A stretch of 64,000 bases of DNA from Microbacterium schleiferi. Lineage in GTDB: Bacteria; Actinomycetota; Actinomycetes; Actinomycetales; Microbacteriaceae. Both the position numbers and the translations under genes were made by a program. The number at the start of each line of letters is the position of its first letter. Positions within the stretch are counted from its first letter, which is position 1. The stretch lies in the NCBI RefSeq assembly GCF_020781975.1, contig NZ_JAJGNI010000007.1, forward strand, positions 124,001 to 188,000. The letters are read 5' to 3'. Below are positions 1 through 9,271 of the stretch, piece after piece. Under the pieces are notes generated by a model. The model saw only the letters and a program-made list of their open reading frames with translations. It had not been told where the DNA came from and ran no database searches.

Positions 1-1095
1 ATCCGCAACCGCATCAAGACCGTGCTGCAGATGGCAGTCGTCTTGACCTACGGCGCCTCGATGCCTGTCGTCAAGATGGGACGCATGGCCGGGCAGTTCG
101 CCAAGCCCCGCTCGTCGGACACCGAAACCCGCGGAGACGTCACCCTTCCCGCGTACCGCGGCGACATCGTCAACGGCTACGACTTCACCGAAGCTTCGCG
201 GCGAGCGGACCCGGCACGGATGCTGAAGGCGTACCACACTGCAGCATCGACGCTGAACCTCATCCGTGCGTTCACGCAGGGTGGGTTCGCCGACCTGCGT
301 GAGGTGCACAGCTGGAACAAGGGCTTCGCGCAGAACCCCGCGAACCAGCGCTACGAGCGCCTGGCGACCGAGATCGACCGCGCCATCAAGTTCATGGAAG
401 CCGCGGGCGCCGACTTCGACGAACTGCGACGCGTCGAGTTCTACACCGGGCACGAGGGCCTGCTCATGGACTACGAGCGCCCGATGACCCGGATCGACTC
501 CCGCACCGGAACGCCGTACAACACGTCGAGCCACTTCCTGTGGATCGGGGAGCGCACCCGCGAACTCGACGGTGCGCACGTCGACTACTTCTCGCGCATC
601 CGCAACCCCATTGGGGTCAAGCTCGGCCCGACCACGACTCCCGAGACCGCGCTGGCCCTCATCGACAAGTTGGATCCGGAGCGCGAGCCGGGCCGTCTGA
701 CCTTCATCACCCGCATGGGTGCCGGCAAGATCCGCGACGCGCTGCCTCCGCTGCTCGAAGCCATCAAGGACTCGGGCGCGACCCCGCTGTGGGTCACCGA
801 CCCTATGCATGGCAACGGCATCACGTCGCAGACGGGCTACAAGACCCGTCGCTTCGACGATGTGGTCGACGAGGTGCGCGGGTTCTTCGAAGCCCACCGG
901 GCCGTCGGTACGCACCCGGGCGGCATCCACGTCGAACTGACTGGAGATGACGTCACCGAGTGCCTCGGTGGATCCGAGATGATCGACGAAGCGGGTCTGG
1001 CAACGCGCTACGAGTCGCTGTGCGACCCGCGACTGAACCACATGCAGTCGCTGGAGCTCGCCTTCCTCGTCGCCGAGGAGCTCGAGAAGCGCTGA
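1..1095 (+). CDS. aroG: Class II DAHP synthase, 5' end outside window
   Basis: Catalyses the first step of the shikimate pathway, condensing phosphoenolpyruvate with erythrose 4-phosphate in the cytoplasm. The frame is already open at base 1, so the N-terminus is missing; 364 codons are visible before the TGA. Class II signatures seen: GRMAGQFAKPRS, DPMHGNG (metal-ligand His), HVELTGDDVTECLGG (metal-ligand Glu) and SLCDPRLN (metal-ligand Asp). It converges on the kinase gene with only 12 bases between the stops. The neighbours reproduce the M. tuberculosis order Rv2178c (aroG), Rv2176 (pknL), Rv2175c, which supports the assignment. Confidence 0.96.
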   Translation: MRNRIKTVLQMAVVLTYGASMPVVKMGRMAGQFAKPRSSDTETRGDVTLPAYRGDIVNGYDFTEASRRADPARMLKAYHTAASTLNLIRAFTQGGFADLREVHSWNKGFAQNPANQRYERLATEIDRAIKFMEAAGADFDELRRVEFYTGHEGLLMDYERPMTRIDSRTGTPYNTSSHFLWIGERTRELDGAHVDYFSRIRNPIGVKLGPTTTPETALALIDKLDPEREPGRLTFITRMGAGKIRDALPPLLEAIKDSGATPLWVTDPMHGNGITSQTGYKTRRFDDVVDEVRGFFEAHRAVGTHPGGIHVELTGDDVTECLGGSEMIDEAGLATRYESLCDPRLNHMQSLELAFLVAEELEKR

Positions 1096-1107
1096 GCGCC
1101 GGGCGGG

Positions 1108-3075
1108 TCAGTCGTTCCCGCCGCCATTGCCCCCGCCGTTACCGCCACCGATCCCGATATCGGTGATGGTGATGACGGTGCCGGGCACGTGGAAGGTTCC
1201 CGCCTTCGGGTCGATCTCATTGACGCGGAACACGTCCCAGAGGCTGCCCTCCGGCAGCGCCGTCTCGGCCTGGAACCCGGCATCCTCGAGCACGGTGACC
1301 GCGTCGCGCACCGACAGACCGATGACCGCGGGCACCTCTACCGGCTGAACACCCTTGGACACGACAAGGGTCACCGTGTCACCCGGGCGCCATTGTCCGC
1401 CATCCTCGCGCTCGGCGATGCCGATGACCTCACCGGCGGCGACGTCGTTGTCGTACTGCGCTATGTTCTCGCCCGACACACTCAGACCCGCGGATTCGAG
1501 CGTTTGGGTAGCGGCTTCCACCGACATACCCCGGACGTCGGGCACGGGACCGAGCGAGACAGTCAGCGTGACGGTATCGCCCTCGAACGCCGTGCACCCG
1601 TCCGTGCAGTTCACCGGATCGCTCTGCAGGCGCGGCGTGAGAGAGACCGCGACGACGGTGCCGGCTGGGGCATCGGAGAAGAGCTCGGCGTCGGGTTCCG
1701 TGACGATGAGCTGATAACCGGTGAGTGTCGCGCGCGCATCGGCCGCTGACTGCCCTGCCACCGAGGGGATGTCGTGCTGAGCCGGGCCCAGCGACACGAA
1801 GATCCGAACCGTCGACTCCTTGTCGACGCGGTCGCCCGCCGGGGGATCGGTACGGATGACAACACCCTGTTCGACCTCGAGGCTGTTCTCACCCGCCTGC
1901 TCCGGAACGAGGTTCTGGGCCTCGACGGCCGCAGCTGCGCCCTCGTAGTCCAGTCCCGCGACGGCGGGGACGGAGACCTGCGAACCGGGGCCGGACCCGA
2001 ACCACCACCCGGCCCCGGCGGCGAGGGCCGCCAGGAGGATCACGACGGTGACGATCCAGGCGGTGCGCGCGCCCTGGCGGTTCGCCGAGCGCCGCAGACG
2101 TGCCGCGTTGTCGACCTCGGAATGCACGGCAGTCGCGCCGGTGGTGGCGGGAAGAACCTTGGTCAGCTCGCTCGGATCCTCGCGGTCGATCATCCCGGAG
2201 GTCGCCGCCGTGACGACCTGCGGTGAGATGCCGAGGTTTCGCTCGATCTCCCGAATCCGCTGCAACATTTCCATCGCGTCGGCTGGTCGATCGTCGGGCT
2301 TCTTCTCGGTCGACCACAGCACGAGCTCATCAAGCTGCTCGGGAACCCCCGGGTTCTTGACGCTCGGGCGGGGGACCGAGTCGGTCGCGTGCTGGAACGC
2401 AATCTGCATCGGCTGTTCACCGCGATAGGGCTGCTCACCGGTCAGCATTTCGTAGAGCATGATCCCGAGGCTGTAGATGTCGCTGCGGGCATCCGCGGTG
2501 CCCCGGGTGACCAACTCGGGGGCAAGGTAGGCGATCGTCCCCATCAGCTGTGCGCCGGTCGCCGTGTTCGCGCTCGTTGCCCGCGCGAGGCCGAAGTCCC
2601 CGATCTTGATGCGGCCGTCCTCTGCCAGCAGGACGTTCTCAGGCTTGACGTCGCGATGGATGATGCCGGCCCGGTGCGCCGCGGCAAGGCCCGAGAGGAC
2701 GGCATCCATGATCGAGATCGTCTGCGGCACTGTCAGTCGCTTCTCTTCGCGAAGTAGTTCGCGCAGCGTGATGCCGGGGAGGTACTCCATCACGAGATAC
2801 GCGATCTCGCCGTCGCTGCCCTGATCGAAGACGTTCACAACGTGGGGGTCTGCGAGCCGTGCTGCCGCACGGGCTTCCTGGATGAACCGGCTCTGGAAGA
2901 CCGTGTCATCGCTCAAGTGACCGTGCATGACCTTCAGCGCTACACGGCGCTCAAGGCGCAGGTCCGTCGCAACGTAGACGGTGGCCATGCCGCCCCGAGC
3001 GATCCGGGCGCGCACCCGGTATCGGCCGTCGACGAGACGGCCGATCAACGGATCGGTTTGCGCGCTGGTGCTCAC
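1108..3075 (-). CDS. pknL: Membrane Ser/Thr protein kinase with PASTA repeats (PknL position)
   Basis: Eukaryotic-type kinase that senses cell-wall fragments and phosphorylates proteins. Seen: glycine loop IARGGMATV (about residues 25-33), Lys48 in VALKVM, catalytic HRDVKPEN (140-147), DFG (160-162), APE near 185, a single membrane span at about 339-358, then four extracellular PASTA repeats (about 368-640) and a Gly/Asn-rich tail. It starts at GTG 3075, chosen because a -10-like TAGACT lies 6 bases upstream. By position it is the PknL orthologue, sitting beside an Rv2175c-like gene (a known PknL substrate family). M. tuberculosis PknL lacks PASTA repeats, so the architecture is closer to PknB. 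Confidence 0.93.
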   Translation of the reverse strand: MSTSAQTDPLIGRLVDGRYRVRARIARGGMATVYVATDLRLERRVALKVMHGHLSDDTVFQSRFIQEARAAARLADPHVVNVFDQGSDGEIAYLVMEYLPGITLRELLREEKRLTVPQTISIMDAVLSGLAAAHRAGIIHRDVKPENVLLAEDGRIKIGDFGLARATSANTATGAQLMGTIAYLAPELVTRGTADARSDIYSLGIMLYEMLTGEQPYRGEQPMQIAFQHATDSVPRPSVKNPGVPEQLDELVLWSTEKKPDDRPADAMEMLQRIREIERNLGISPQVVTAATSGMIDREDPSELTKVLPATTGATAVHSEVDNAARLRRSANRQGARTAWIVTVVILLAALAAGAGWWFGSGPGSQVSVPAVAGLDYEGAAAAVEAQNLVPEQAGENSLEVEQGVVIRTDPPAGDRVDKESTVRIFVSLGPAQHDIPSVAGQSAADARATLTGYQLIVTEPDAELFSDAPAGTVVAVSLTPRLQSDPVNCTDGCTAFEGDTVTLTVSLGPVPDVRGMSVEAATQTLESAGLSVSGENIAQYDNDVAAGEVIGIAEREDGGQWRPGDTVTLVVSKGVQPVEVPAVIGLSVRDAVTVLEDAGFQAETALPEGSLWDVFRVNEIDPKAGTFHVPGTVITITDIGIGGGNGGGNGGGND

Positions 3076-3081
3076 GCACCG

Positions 3082-3087
3082 AGTCTA
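3082..3087 (-). promoter_or_regulatory. -10 hexamer of the kinase gene (leaderless type)
   Basis: Read on the minus strand, TAGACT is followed by exactly six bases and then the GTG start at 3075. Transcription would begin at or next to the start codon. No convincing -35 is visible. Confidence 0.5.
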
Positions 3088-3191
3088 CGGAGCAGGAGCG
3101 GCCCCGCCTGGGAGCGGCTCACAGAAGCGGATGAGCAGTATCGCGCGTCGATTGGTCGCAGCGCGGTCGCGACGCTGCCCGTGGTGAGATC

Positions 3192-3548
3192 ATGGCTGTC
3201 GTGACCAACCCATCTCCTGCAACCGAAACCGCTTGGCTCACGATGCCCGAACTCGTCGAGGTTCTCGGCGAACCGCTGGGCCGCGTGCGTCGACTTCTGG
3301 ACGAGTCACAGCTGATCGGCTCCAAGCGCCACGGCGCCTTCGCGGTGCCCGCCGTCTTCATCGTGGACGGTCACCCGTTGCCGTCGTTGCGGGGCACGAT
3401 CATTGTGCTTCACGACGCCGGGTTCACCGACGACGAAGCGATCGACTGGATGCTCGCGCCCGATGACACGATCGGCGTGGCGCCCATCGAGGCGCTCCGA
3501 GCGGGACGTAAGAGCGAGGTCCGGCGGGTGGCCCAGACGCTCGCCTAA
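3192..3548 (+). CDS. Rv2175c-family DNA-binding protein
   Basis: Small (118 residues) predicted helix-turn-helix protein. Residues around 14-45 (TETAWLTMPELVEVLG through RVRRLLDES) look like the winged helix, followed by a C-terminal domain containing a D-DEAIDWML stretch. In M. tuberculosis Rv2175c is a DNA-binding substrate of PknL, and here too the gene is divergent from a kinase gene with 116 bases between them. Start: ATG 3192, preceded by GTGAGATC. The regulated targets cannot be inferred from sequence. Confidence 0.82.
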   Translation: MAVVTNPSPATETAWLTMPELVEVLGEPLGRVRRLLDESQLIGSKRHGAFAVPAVFIVDGHPLPSLRGTIIVLHDAGFTDDEAIDWMLAPDDTIGVAPIEALRAGRKSEVRRVAQTLA

Positions 3549-3588
3549 GGAAGTAGATGCTCGCCCGGGAGTCAGGCGGGCGGCGCGC

Positions 3589-4683
3589 TCAGGTTGTGCG
3601 CACGGTGGCTGCGCGAGCAAGCTCCCGCAGTTCGCTCACGGATCGGTTGCCGAGCGGCGCGCCCGACAGCGCCCGCTCGGCGGTACGGGTGTAGTCGAGA
3701 ATGAGGTCTTCGACCCGCTCCAGCGCGCCGGTGTCACGGATCGTCTGCTGCATCGCCGCGATCTGGTCGGGTTCGAGAGATGGATCGCCGAGCATCTCGT
3801 CGAACAGCCGGCGCGATCCCGTGGGGAGCGCCTCCCGCGCGTACGCGACGAGAACCGTGCGCTTGCCTTCGCGCAGATCGTCGCCCGACGGCTTGCCGGT
3901 CGCTTCGGCGTCCCCGAAGACACCCAGCACGTCATCGCGCAACTGGAAGGCCATACCGACCGGGTGCCCGAACGCGACCAGAGCCCCCTGCTGTGCGGCG
4001 TCCGCTCCCGCGATCGCCGCGCCGATGACGAGCGGCTGCTGGATGCTGTATCTCGCTGACTTCAGGGATGCGATCCGCAGCGCGCGCTCAGCGTGGCGGT
4101 CGTCAGCCTCTGTCACATAGGCCGATTCCTCGGCGACATCGAGGAACTGCCCGATCGTCACCTCGCTGCGCATCAGCGCGAACTCCCGGCGACCGGCAGC
4201 GGCGTGCGCCGGAGTGGCCACGGCGAGGCCCTCTTCGAGGAGATCATCGCTCCACGCGACCAGAAGATCGCCGAGGAGGAGGGCCCCCGAACGGCCGAAG
4301 CGTGCGGGGTCGCCGACCCAGCCGCGGGCGCGGTGGGCGGCTTCGAGGGCGCGATGAGCGGAGGGACGGCCGCGCCGCGTGTCGGAGTTGTCGACGATGT
4401 CGTCGTGCACGAGGGCGGCGGCGTGGAAGACCTCCAGTGCAGCCGCTACCGCGAGCACGTCCTCGGTCGGCGCTACAGCTTCGCTGGAGTGCTCGCGAAC
4501 AGCGCGCCACCCGGCAAAGCAGAAGCGGGCGCGCAGCCGCTTTCCGCCGCGAACGGACTCGGCGGCGGCGCCGTGGAGGAGGATCGCCTCATCGCCGAAG
4601 AGCTCGACCTCGGCCTCCCGTGCTGCCAAGAAGTCCTCGACTCGCTGAGAAACTGCCGCGACCGGATCACTACCTACTGACAC
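3589..4683 (-). CDS. Polyprenyl (geranylgeranyl-type) diphosphate synthase
   Basis: Trans-isoprenyl diphosphate synthase that condenses isopentenyl diphosphate with an allylic primer, supplying chains for quinones, carotenoids or lipid carriers. Both Asp-rich motifs are present: LVHDDIVDNSDTRRG (first, near residue 113) and LRDDVLGVFGD (second), plus the GGKRLRARF block near the N-terminus. Length 364 is normal for the family. It starts at GTG 4683, with TAGGCT ending six bases upstream. Convergent with the Rv2175c-like gene. It matches the idsA2 (Rv2173) position, but chain length cannot be read reliably. Confidence 0.9.
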   Translation of the reverse strand: MSVGSDPVAAVSQRVEDFLAAREAEVELFGDEAILLHGAAAESVRGGKRLRARFCFAGWRAVREHSSEAVAPTEDVLAVAAALEVFHAAALVHDDIVDNSDTRRGRPSAHRALEAAHRARGWVGDPARFGRSGALLLGDLLVAWSDDLLEEGLAVATPAHAAAGRREFALMRSEVTIGQFLDVAEESAYVTEADDRHAERALRIASLKSARYSIQQPLVIGAAIAGADAAQQGALVAFGHPVGMAFQLRDDVLGVFGDAEATGKPSGDDLREGKRTVLVAYAREALPTGSRRLFDEMLGDPSLEPDQIAAMQQTIRDTGALERVEDLILDYTRTAERALSGAPLGNRSVSELRELARAATVRTT

Positions 4684-4689
4684 GGGCCT

Positions 4690-4695
4690 AGCCTA
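4690..4695 (-). promoter_or_regulatory. -10 hexamer of the prenyl synthase gene (leaderless type)
   Basis: On the minus strand TAGGCT is followed by six bases and then GTG 4683, the same geometry as at the kinase gene. Confidence 0.45.
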
Positions 4696-4712
4696 GTAAT
4701 CGACGGCGCGCG

Positions 4713-4718
4713 TAGAAT
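4713..4718 (+). promoter_or_regulatory. Possible -10 of the DUF3040 gene
   Basis: TAGAAT lies about 32 bases before ATG 4750. It would leave a short leader that still contains the Shine-Dalgarno run GAGGGGGA at 4738-4745. Confidence 0.35.
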
Positions 4719-4749
4719 CGTGCCACCGATCCAGCCCGAGGGGGATCTC

Positions 4750-5115
4750 ATGCCACTCTCCGAACAGGAGCAGCGTCTGCTCGACGAGATGGAGCGCCAT
4801 CTCATGCGCAATGACGCCGATGTCGTTTCGGCGTCCAGCGGTGGTGGTCTCTCGTATCGCAATGTCGTGTACGGCACGATCCTCGTGCTCGCGGGCATCG
4901 GTGCCCTCATCGTCGGTGTTGCAATGCAGCTGATCATCGTGGGTGTTCTCGGGTTCCTCGCGATGATCGCCGGAGTGATCGTCGCCGTTACGCCAGCCAA
5001 GCGCACAAGCGCAGAACCCCCGCGCGCTGATCAGCGTCAAGCGACGGCCCGCACGAACGCTAGCTTCATGGACCGTATGAACGAGCGCTGGGACCGCCGC
5101 CAGGAAGGTCGTTGA
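4750..5115 (+). CDS. DUF3040 family small membrane protein
   Basis: 121-residue protein with the family's N-terminal MPLSEQEQRLLDEMERHL helix, two adjacent hydrophobic segments (about residues 38-80) and a basic C-terminal tail. The DUF3040 family is found in actinobacteria, typically just upstream of mraZ as here (compare Rv2169c); its function is unknown. ATG 4750 is chosen over an upstream GTG at 4720 because the family alignment begins there and a strong GAGGGGG ribosome site sits just before it. Confidence 0.88.
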   Translation: MPLSEQEQRLLDEMERHLMRNDADVVSASSGGGLSYRNVVYGTILVLAGIGALIVGVAMQLIIVGVLGFLAMIAGVIVAVTPAKRTSAEPPRADQRQATARTNASFMDRMNERWDRRQEGR

Positions 5116-5191
5116 CCGATCGAGGCTGAGCCCTCCACTGCGCTCCACCGCTTGACTCCACACCGCTCCACCGCCCTCTGACGGGCCACCG

Positions 5192-5215
5192 AACGCCGAC
5201 CTCCGGGTCGGCGTT
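5192..5215 (+). terminator. Stem-loop terminator after DUF3040 gene
   Basis: AACGCCGAC (5192-5200), a 6-base loop and GTCGGCGTT (5207-5215) form a perfect 9-bp stem, followed by TCGTCGTT. It insulates the dcw cluster from the upstream gene. Confidence 0.7.
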
Positions 5216-5322
5216 TCGTCGTTAACCGCCGGGTTCGGCATCCGGTCGACAGCGCCTTCCGGTGTCAGCTTTCGCTTCCTTTGGCGCGCCTGGACGCGCC
5301 GGGGGAGCACTATGACGTGAAT

Positions 5323-5359
5323 GTGGTGACAAAGTGGAGGGAAGTGGAGTAAAGTGGCG
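5323..5359 (+). promoter_or_regulatory. MraZ operator (tandem GTGGNG repeats)
   Basis: GTGGTG at 5323, GTGGAG at 5334 and 5344, and GTGGCG at 5354. The last three start exactly 10 bases apart, one helical turn. MraZ is known to bind such tandem direct repeats upstream of its own gene. The array ends 40 bases before the mraZ start, so MraZ autoregulation of the dcw operon is expected. Confidence 0.85.
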
Positions 5360-5398
5360 AGCAACCTGGAGGGGCCGGACGAAGGGGGGTGACGCGGG

Positions 5399-5830
5399 AT
5401 GCTGCTGGGGACTCACACTCCGAAGCTGGACGACAAAGGACGCGTCATCTTGCCGTCCAAGTTCCGTGACGATCTCGGCGCCGGCATCGTCGTTACGCGC
5501 GGGCAGGAGCGATGCCTCTACGTCTTCTCGGCTGAGGAGTTCGAGCGAGTCCACGACCGCATCCGCGAGGCGCCGCTGACCAACAAGCAGGCACGTGACT
5601 TTCTGCGCATGTTCCTCTCGGGCGCCAGCGCTGAGACTCCCGACAGCCAGAACCGCATCACCATCCCGCCGCCACTGCGCGCCTACGCCGGGCTCGAGCG
5701 CGAGCTCGTCGTCACGGGTGTGGGCGCTCACGCCGAGATCTGGGATGCGCGGGCCTGGAACGACTACCTCGAAGGAAACGAAGCCACCTACTCAGAGATG
5801 GAGCAGGAGGTGATCCCTGGCCTGTTCTGA
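5399..5830 (+). CDS. mraZ: Transcriptional regulator MraZ
   Basis: DNA-binding AbrB-like protein at the head of the dcw cluster; a ring-shaped oligomer that regulates its own operon. The two SpoVT/AbrB half-repeats are visible with DxxxR motifs: DDKGRVILP (about residues 11-19) and DSQNRITIP (about 82-90). Length 143 is standard. It starts at ATG 5399 after the GAAGGGGGGTGA ribosome site. The operator is described separately at 5323-5359. Confidence 0.97.
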   Translation: MLLGTHTPKLDDKGRVILPSKFRDDLGAGIVVTRGQERCLYVFSAEEFERVHDRIREAPLTNKQARDFLRMFLSGASAETPDSQNRITIPPPLRAYAGLERELVVTGVGAHAEIWDARAWNDYLEGNEATYSEMEQEVIPGLF

Positions 5831-5929
5831 CCCTCGGTTGTGATGCCCATCTGCGGGGCCCTGACGCACTTCCCCGGCGCCAGGTCTTCAGCGGGTGGGG
5901 ATCAGAGCCCAGTGGTCCGGCCCGACATC

Positions 5930-6883
5930 ATGGACCTGCGCGACATCCATACCCCCGTCCTCCTCGAGCGCTGCATCGAGTTGCTGACTCCCGCGCTCGG
6001 CGGCGAGAACCCCGTCGTGGTGGATGCGACGCTCGGAATGGGCGGGCACACCGAGGCGCTGCTGGAGCGGTTTCCCGCGCTGACGGTGATCGGGCTCGAC
6101 CGCGACACCGACGCCCTGCGCGTCGCCTCCGAGCGTCTCGCCCGGTTCGGTGACCGCCTGATCCCGGTGCACACCGTCTACGACGGCATCGCCGGGGCGA
6201 TCGAACGCTCCGGATTCACGCGCGTGGACGGCATCCTGTTCGATCTCGGTGTCTCGTCGCTGCAGCTGGATGTCGCGGACCGCGGTTTCGCCTACGCCCA
6301 GGATGCGCCGCTGGACATGCGGATGGACCAGTCCGGGGGAGTGACAGCCGCGACCGTCCTCGCGACGTACGGCGAGGGAGACCTGCGCCGGATCTTCGAG
6401 CGATACGGCGAAGAGAAGCTCGCCGGACGGTACGCCCGAGCCATCATCCAGGCGCGAACCGAACAGCCCATCGAGCGGTCTGCTCAGCTCGTCGACATCC
6501 TGCAGGCCGCGACTCCCGCTGCCCTCAAGAACGCCGGTCATCCCGCCAAGCGGGTGTTTCAAGCCCTGCGCATCGAGGTGAATGCGGAGCTTGCGGCCCT
6601 CGAGACGGCACTTCCCGCCGCGCTTGACGCGTTGACAGTCGGTGGCCGCCTCGTCGTCATGTCTTATCAGTCCCTCGAGGACCGCCTCGTCAAGCGCGTC
6701 CTCGCCCAGGCGGTCCGCTCGACAGCCCCCGCGGGCCTACCCGTGGAACTCCCCGAGCACGCCCCGCAGTTCCGTCTCATCGTCAAGGGCGCCGAAATGG
6801 CCTCCGACGACGAGAAGCTACGCAATCCCCGTGCCACGCCCGTGCGGCTGCGCGCGGCCGAACGAGTGAAGGATGCCGCATGA
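5930..6883 (+). CDS. rsmH: 16S rRNA (cytosine1402-N4)-methyltransferase
   Basis: SAM-dependent methyltransferase that modifies C1402 in the ribosomal P site. Seen: [13 protein letters not shown] at the N-terminus, the SAM-binding [34 protein letters not shown], and the C-terminal [11 protein letters not shown]. It starts at ATG 5930 ([11 protein letters not shown] follows); GTG 5912 in the same frame has a better-placed purine run and is possible. The stop TGA overlaps the next start as ATGA, so translation is coupled to the ftsL-like gene. About 317 residues, normal for the family. Confidence 0.96.
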   Translation: MDLRDIHTPVLLERCIELLTPALGGENPVVVDATLGMGGHTEALLERFPALTVIGLDRDTDALRVASERLARFGDRLIPVHTVYDGIAGAIERSGFTRVDGILFDLGVSSLQLDVADRGFAYAQDAPLDMRMDQSGGVTAATVLATYGEGDLRRIFERYGEEKLAGRYARAIIQARTEQPIERSAQLVDILQAATPAALKNAGHPAKRVFQALRIEVNAELAALETALPAALDALTVGGRLVVMSYQSLEDRLVKRVLAQAVRSTAPAGLPVELPEHAPQFRLIVKGAEMASDDEKLRNPRATPVRLRAAERVKDAA

Positions 6884-7467
6884 GCGCGGATCTGCTGGCA
6901 GCCCTTGATGAGTTCGCCCCGAGTGCTCGCCCGGTCGAGACACAAGCCCCGCGGCTGCGTCCGGTGGAGCAGACCGCAGCGCGGCGCCGTCCCCGCCTCG
7001 CCTACGGGATCGTCGCGGTCCTCGGAGCCGCGGCGATCGTCGCGGCCCAGATGGTGGTGTCGATCCTCACGACGCAAGACACGTACGCGATCTCGGCCCT
7101 CACCTCGCAGCAGCGACAGCTCACCTGGGACCGGCAGATCCTCTACGACGAGGTTGCAGGTCTCAGCTCGCCGCAGTACCTCGCGGCAAACGCGTCGGCC
7201 CTCGGTATGGTCATCAGCGAAGCGCCTACCTTCCTCCGTCTCTCGGACGGAGCGCTGGTGGGAGCCTCGCAGGCCGCAGGGTGGCAGTCATCGATCGACG
7301 CCGTCGGAAGGGGAGCAGTGGCAAACGCCCTCATCACCCAGACGCCACTGGTCACCGACCCCGCCGCGACCATCGAAGGAACTCCCGTCGAGGTCACGGA
7401 CGAGACCGGTCAATCGGTTATCCCGCCCGCGCTCACCGACGGCCTGCCGACCCCCACGACACGATGA
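6880..7467 (+). CDS. ftsL: FtsL-like septum protein
   Basis: Bitopic division protein expected to work with FtsQ and a DivIC-type partner to activate FtsWI. 195 residues: basic cytoplasmic N-terminus to about residue 43, a single membrane span (about 44-66, [19 protein letters not shown]), then a short coiled-coil-like region ([21 protein letters not shown]) and a variable C-terminus. Sequence conservation is low; position between rsmH and ftsI plus topology support the call. The start overlaps the rsmH stop and its own stop overlaps the ftsI start. Confidence 0.82.
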   Translation: MSADLLAALDEFAPSARPVETQAPRLRPVEQTAARRRPRLAYGIVAVLGAAAIVAAQMVVSILTTQDTYAISALTSQQRQLTWDRQILYDEVAGLSSPQYLAANASALGMVISEAPTFLRLSDGALVGASQAAGWQSSIDAVGRGAVANALITQTPLVTDPAATIEGTPVEVTDETGQSVIPPALTDGLPTPTTR

Positions 7468-9248
7468 CCGGACGCAGCACACGAAGCCCACGGCGCCGCA
7501 CCGTCGTCGCCATGTTCGTTGTTCTGGCAGTCATCGGTGCTTTCGTCATCCGTCTTGTCGACATCCAGGTCGTCAATGCCAAGGAGCACATCGAGCAGTC
7601 CCTGGAACTGGGGCTGTCGAGCTCGCAGGAGACATACGGAACCCGCGGTGCGATCGTCGACGAGAACGGCGCGACCCTTGCCGGCAGCATCGTGCTCTAC
7701 GACGCGCAGCTCGATCCGAAACTCGTCGGCCCGATCGACCGTGAGATCGACGGCGAGGACGTCAAGGTTCCGTGGGAGACGATCTCAGCTGAGATCGGCG
7801 CCGTCACGGGTCAGAGCGCCGAAGAGATTCAGGCGATCGTCGCTGCCGCCCTCGCGGAGAACCCCGACAGTCGATACGCGATGCTCACGCGGGGCCTCAC
7901 GACGGCGCAGTACCGGGAACTCGCGGATATGAAGATCCCGTACCTCGCGATGTTCCCGCACCCGGCGCGCACGTACCCCGACGGCGCGGTCGGCGGTAAC
8001 CTCGTCGGCTTTGTGGGGTCCGATGGCACGGCGCTCGCTGGGCTGGAGTCCTCCCAGAACGGATGCCTCGCCTCGACCGACGGCGAGATTCGGTATCAGC
8101 GCGGCGGTGACGGCGTCATCATCCCCGGGACGATGACCGAGATACCCGCCATCGACGGGGGGACGCTGCAACTGACGATCAACCGTGACCTGCAGTGGTA
8201 TCTGCAGCAACTGATCGCCGAGCAGACGCAGAACACCGGGGCGCTGAACGGCTCGATCTTCGTCGTCGAGGTCAAGACCGGTGCGATCCGTGCGGCAGCC
8301 GAGTACCCGACCGTCGACCCCAACGCTCCGACAGTCGTTGACGAGTCCGATCGCGCAAGCCGGATCTTCCGCAACACCTTCGAGCCGGGCTCGACGTTCA
8401 AGGCGCTCTCGGCAGCGATGCTCGTCGACTCAGGTACCGCGAACCCCTTCTCGGTGGTCCGCGTGCCCTTCCGCCAGACCTTCGACAACGGTGCGAGCGT
8501 TCGTGACGATCTTCCCCACCCGGACTACGACTACACGCTCAACGGTGTGCTCGTGAACTCGTCGAACGTCGGTATCTCCACGTTCGCCGGGATGATGAGC
8601 GACCAGGCTCGCTACGACTACCTCACGAGATTCGGGATCGGGCAGGGCACTGACGTCGACTTCCTTGGAGAAGCGAACGGCCTCGTTCGCGACCCCGGCC
8701 AGTGGGACAACCAGACGAAGTACAACACCTCCTACGGCCAGGGTTTGACGACCACGGTTCCGGAGCTGGCGAACGCCTACCAGGCGATCGCAAACGGCGG
8801 CCTGAAGCTGCCGCTTCGGCTGGTGGAGTCGTGCACTGCTGCTGATGGCACCGTGACCACCCCCGAGAACGGCGAGCCCACGCAGGTGATCAGTCCCGAG
8901 GCCGCCCGCCAGGTGACCGACATGCTCGAGAACGTCGCCACGAAGGGGTCGGTCTCTGAGAAGGTCGGCATCGCCGGATACCGGATCGCGCTCAAGACCG
9001 GAACCGCTGAGAAGGTCGATCCGGGCGCGGGGACGTACAAGGTCGGTTCGTACTTCACGACGATCGCGGGCTTCGCCCCCGCCGACGATCCCCAGTACGT
9101 CGTCGTGGTGACACTCGATGAGCCGACCACGATAAAGTCGTCTAGTGCCAACGCTCCGGCGTTCCGCGAGGCGATGACCCAGGTGCTCAAGACCTACCGA
9201 ATCATGCCTTCGAACTCCGCCTCACCCGATCTCCCGACATTCGGCTGA
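7464..9248 (+). CDS. ftsI: Septal peptidoglycan transpeptidase FtsI (class B PBP)
   Basis: Cross-links septal peptidoglycan as the partner of FtsW. 594 residues: an N-terminal membrane anchor (about 13-32), a dimerisation/pedestal domain, and a transpeptidase domain with the catalytic STFK at 310-313, SSN at 366-368 and KTGT at 511-514. ATG 7464 is chosen because it forms an ATGA overlap with the ftsL stop. In most actinobacteria murE follows; here murF comes next, 23 bases downstream. Confidence 0.97.
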   Translation: MTGRSTRSPRRRTVVAMFVVLAVIGAFVIRLVDIQVVNAKEHIEQSLELGLSSSQETYGTRGAIVDENGATLAGSIVLYDAQLDPKLVGPIDREIDGEDVKVPWETISAEIGAVTGQSAEEIQAIVAAALAENPDSRYAMLTRGLTTAQYRELADMKIPYLAMFPHPARTYPDGAVGGNLVGFVGSDGTALAGLESSQNGCLASTDGEIRYQRGGDGVIIPGTMTEIPAIDGGTLQLTINRDLQWYLQQLIAEQTQNTGALNGSIFVVEVKTGAIRAAAEYPTVDPNAPTVVDESDRASRIFRNTFEPGSTFKALSAAMLVDSGTANPFSVVRVPFRQTFDNGASVRDDLPHPDYDYTLNGVLVNSSNVGISTFAGMMSDQARYDYLTRFGIGQGTDVDFLGEANGLVRDPGQWDNQTKYNTSYGQGLTTTVPELANAYQAIANGGLKLPLRLVESCTAADGTVTTPENGEPTQVISPEAARQVTDMLENVATKGSVSEKVGIAGYRIALKTGTAEKVDPGAGTYKVGSYFTTIAGFAPADDPQYVVVVTLDEPTTIKSSSANAPAFREAMTQVLKTYRIMPSNSASPDLPTFG

Positions 9249-9271
9249 TCTCGACGGCACGCCTCCTGCGC

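Noticed and set aside
1058..1107. A terminator between DAHP synthase and the kinase
   Set aside because: Only 12 bases separate the stops and no inverted repeat of note was found there.
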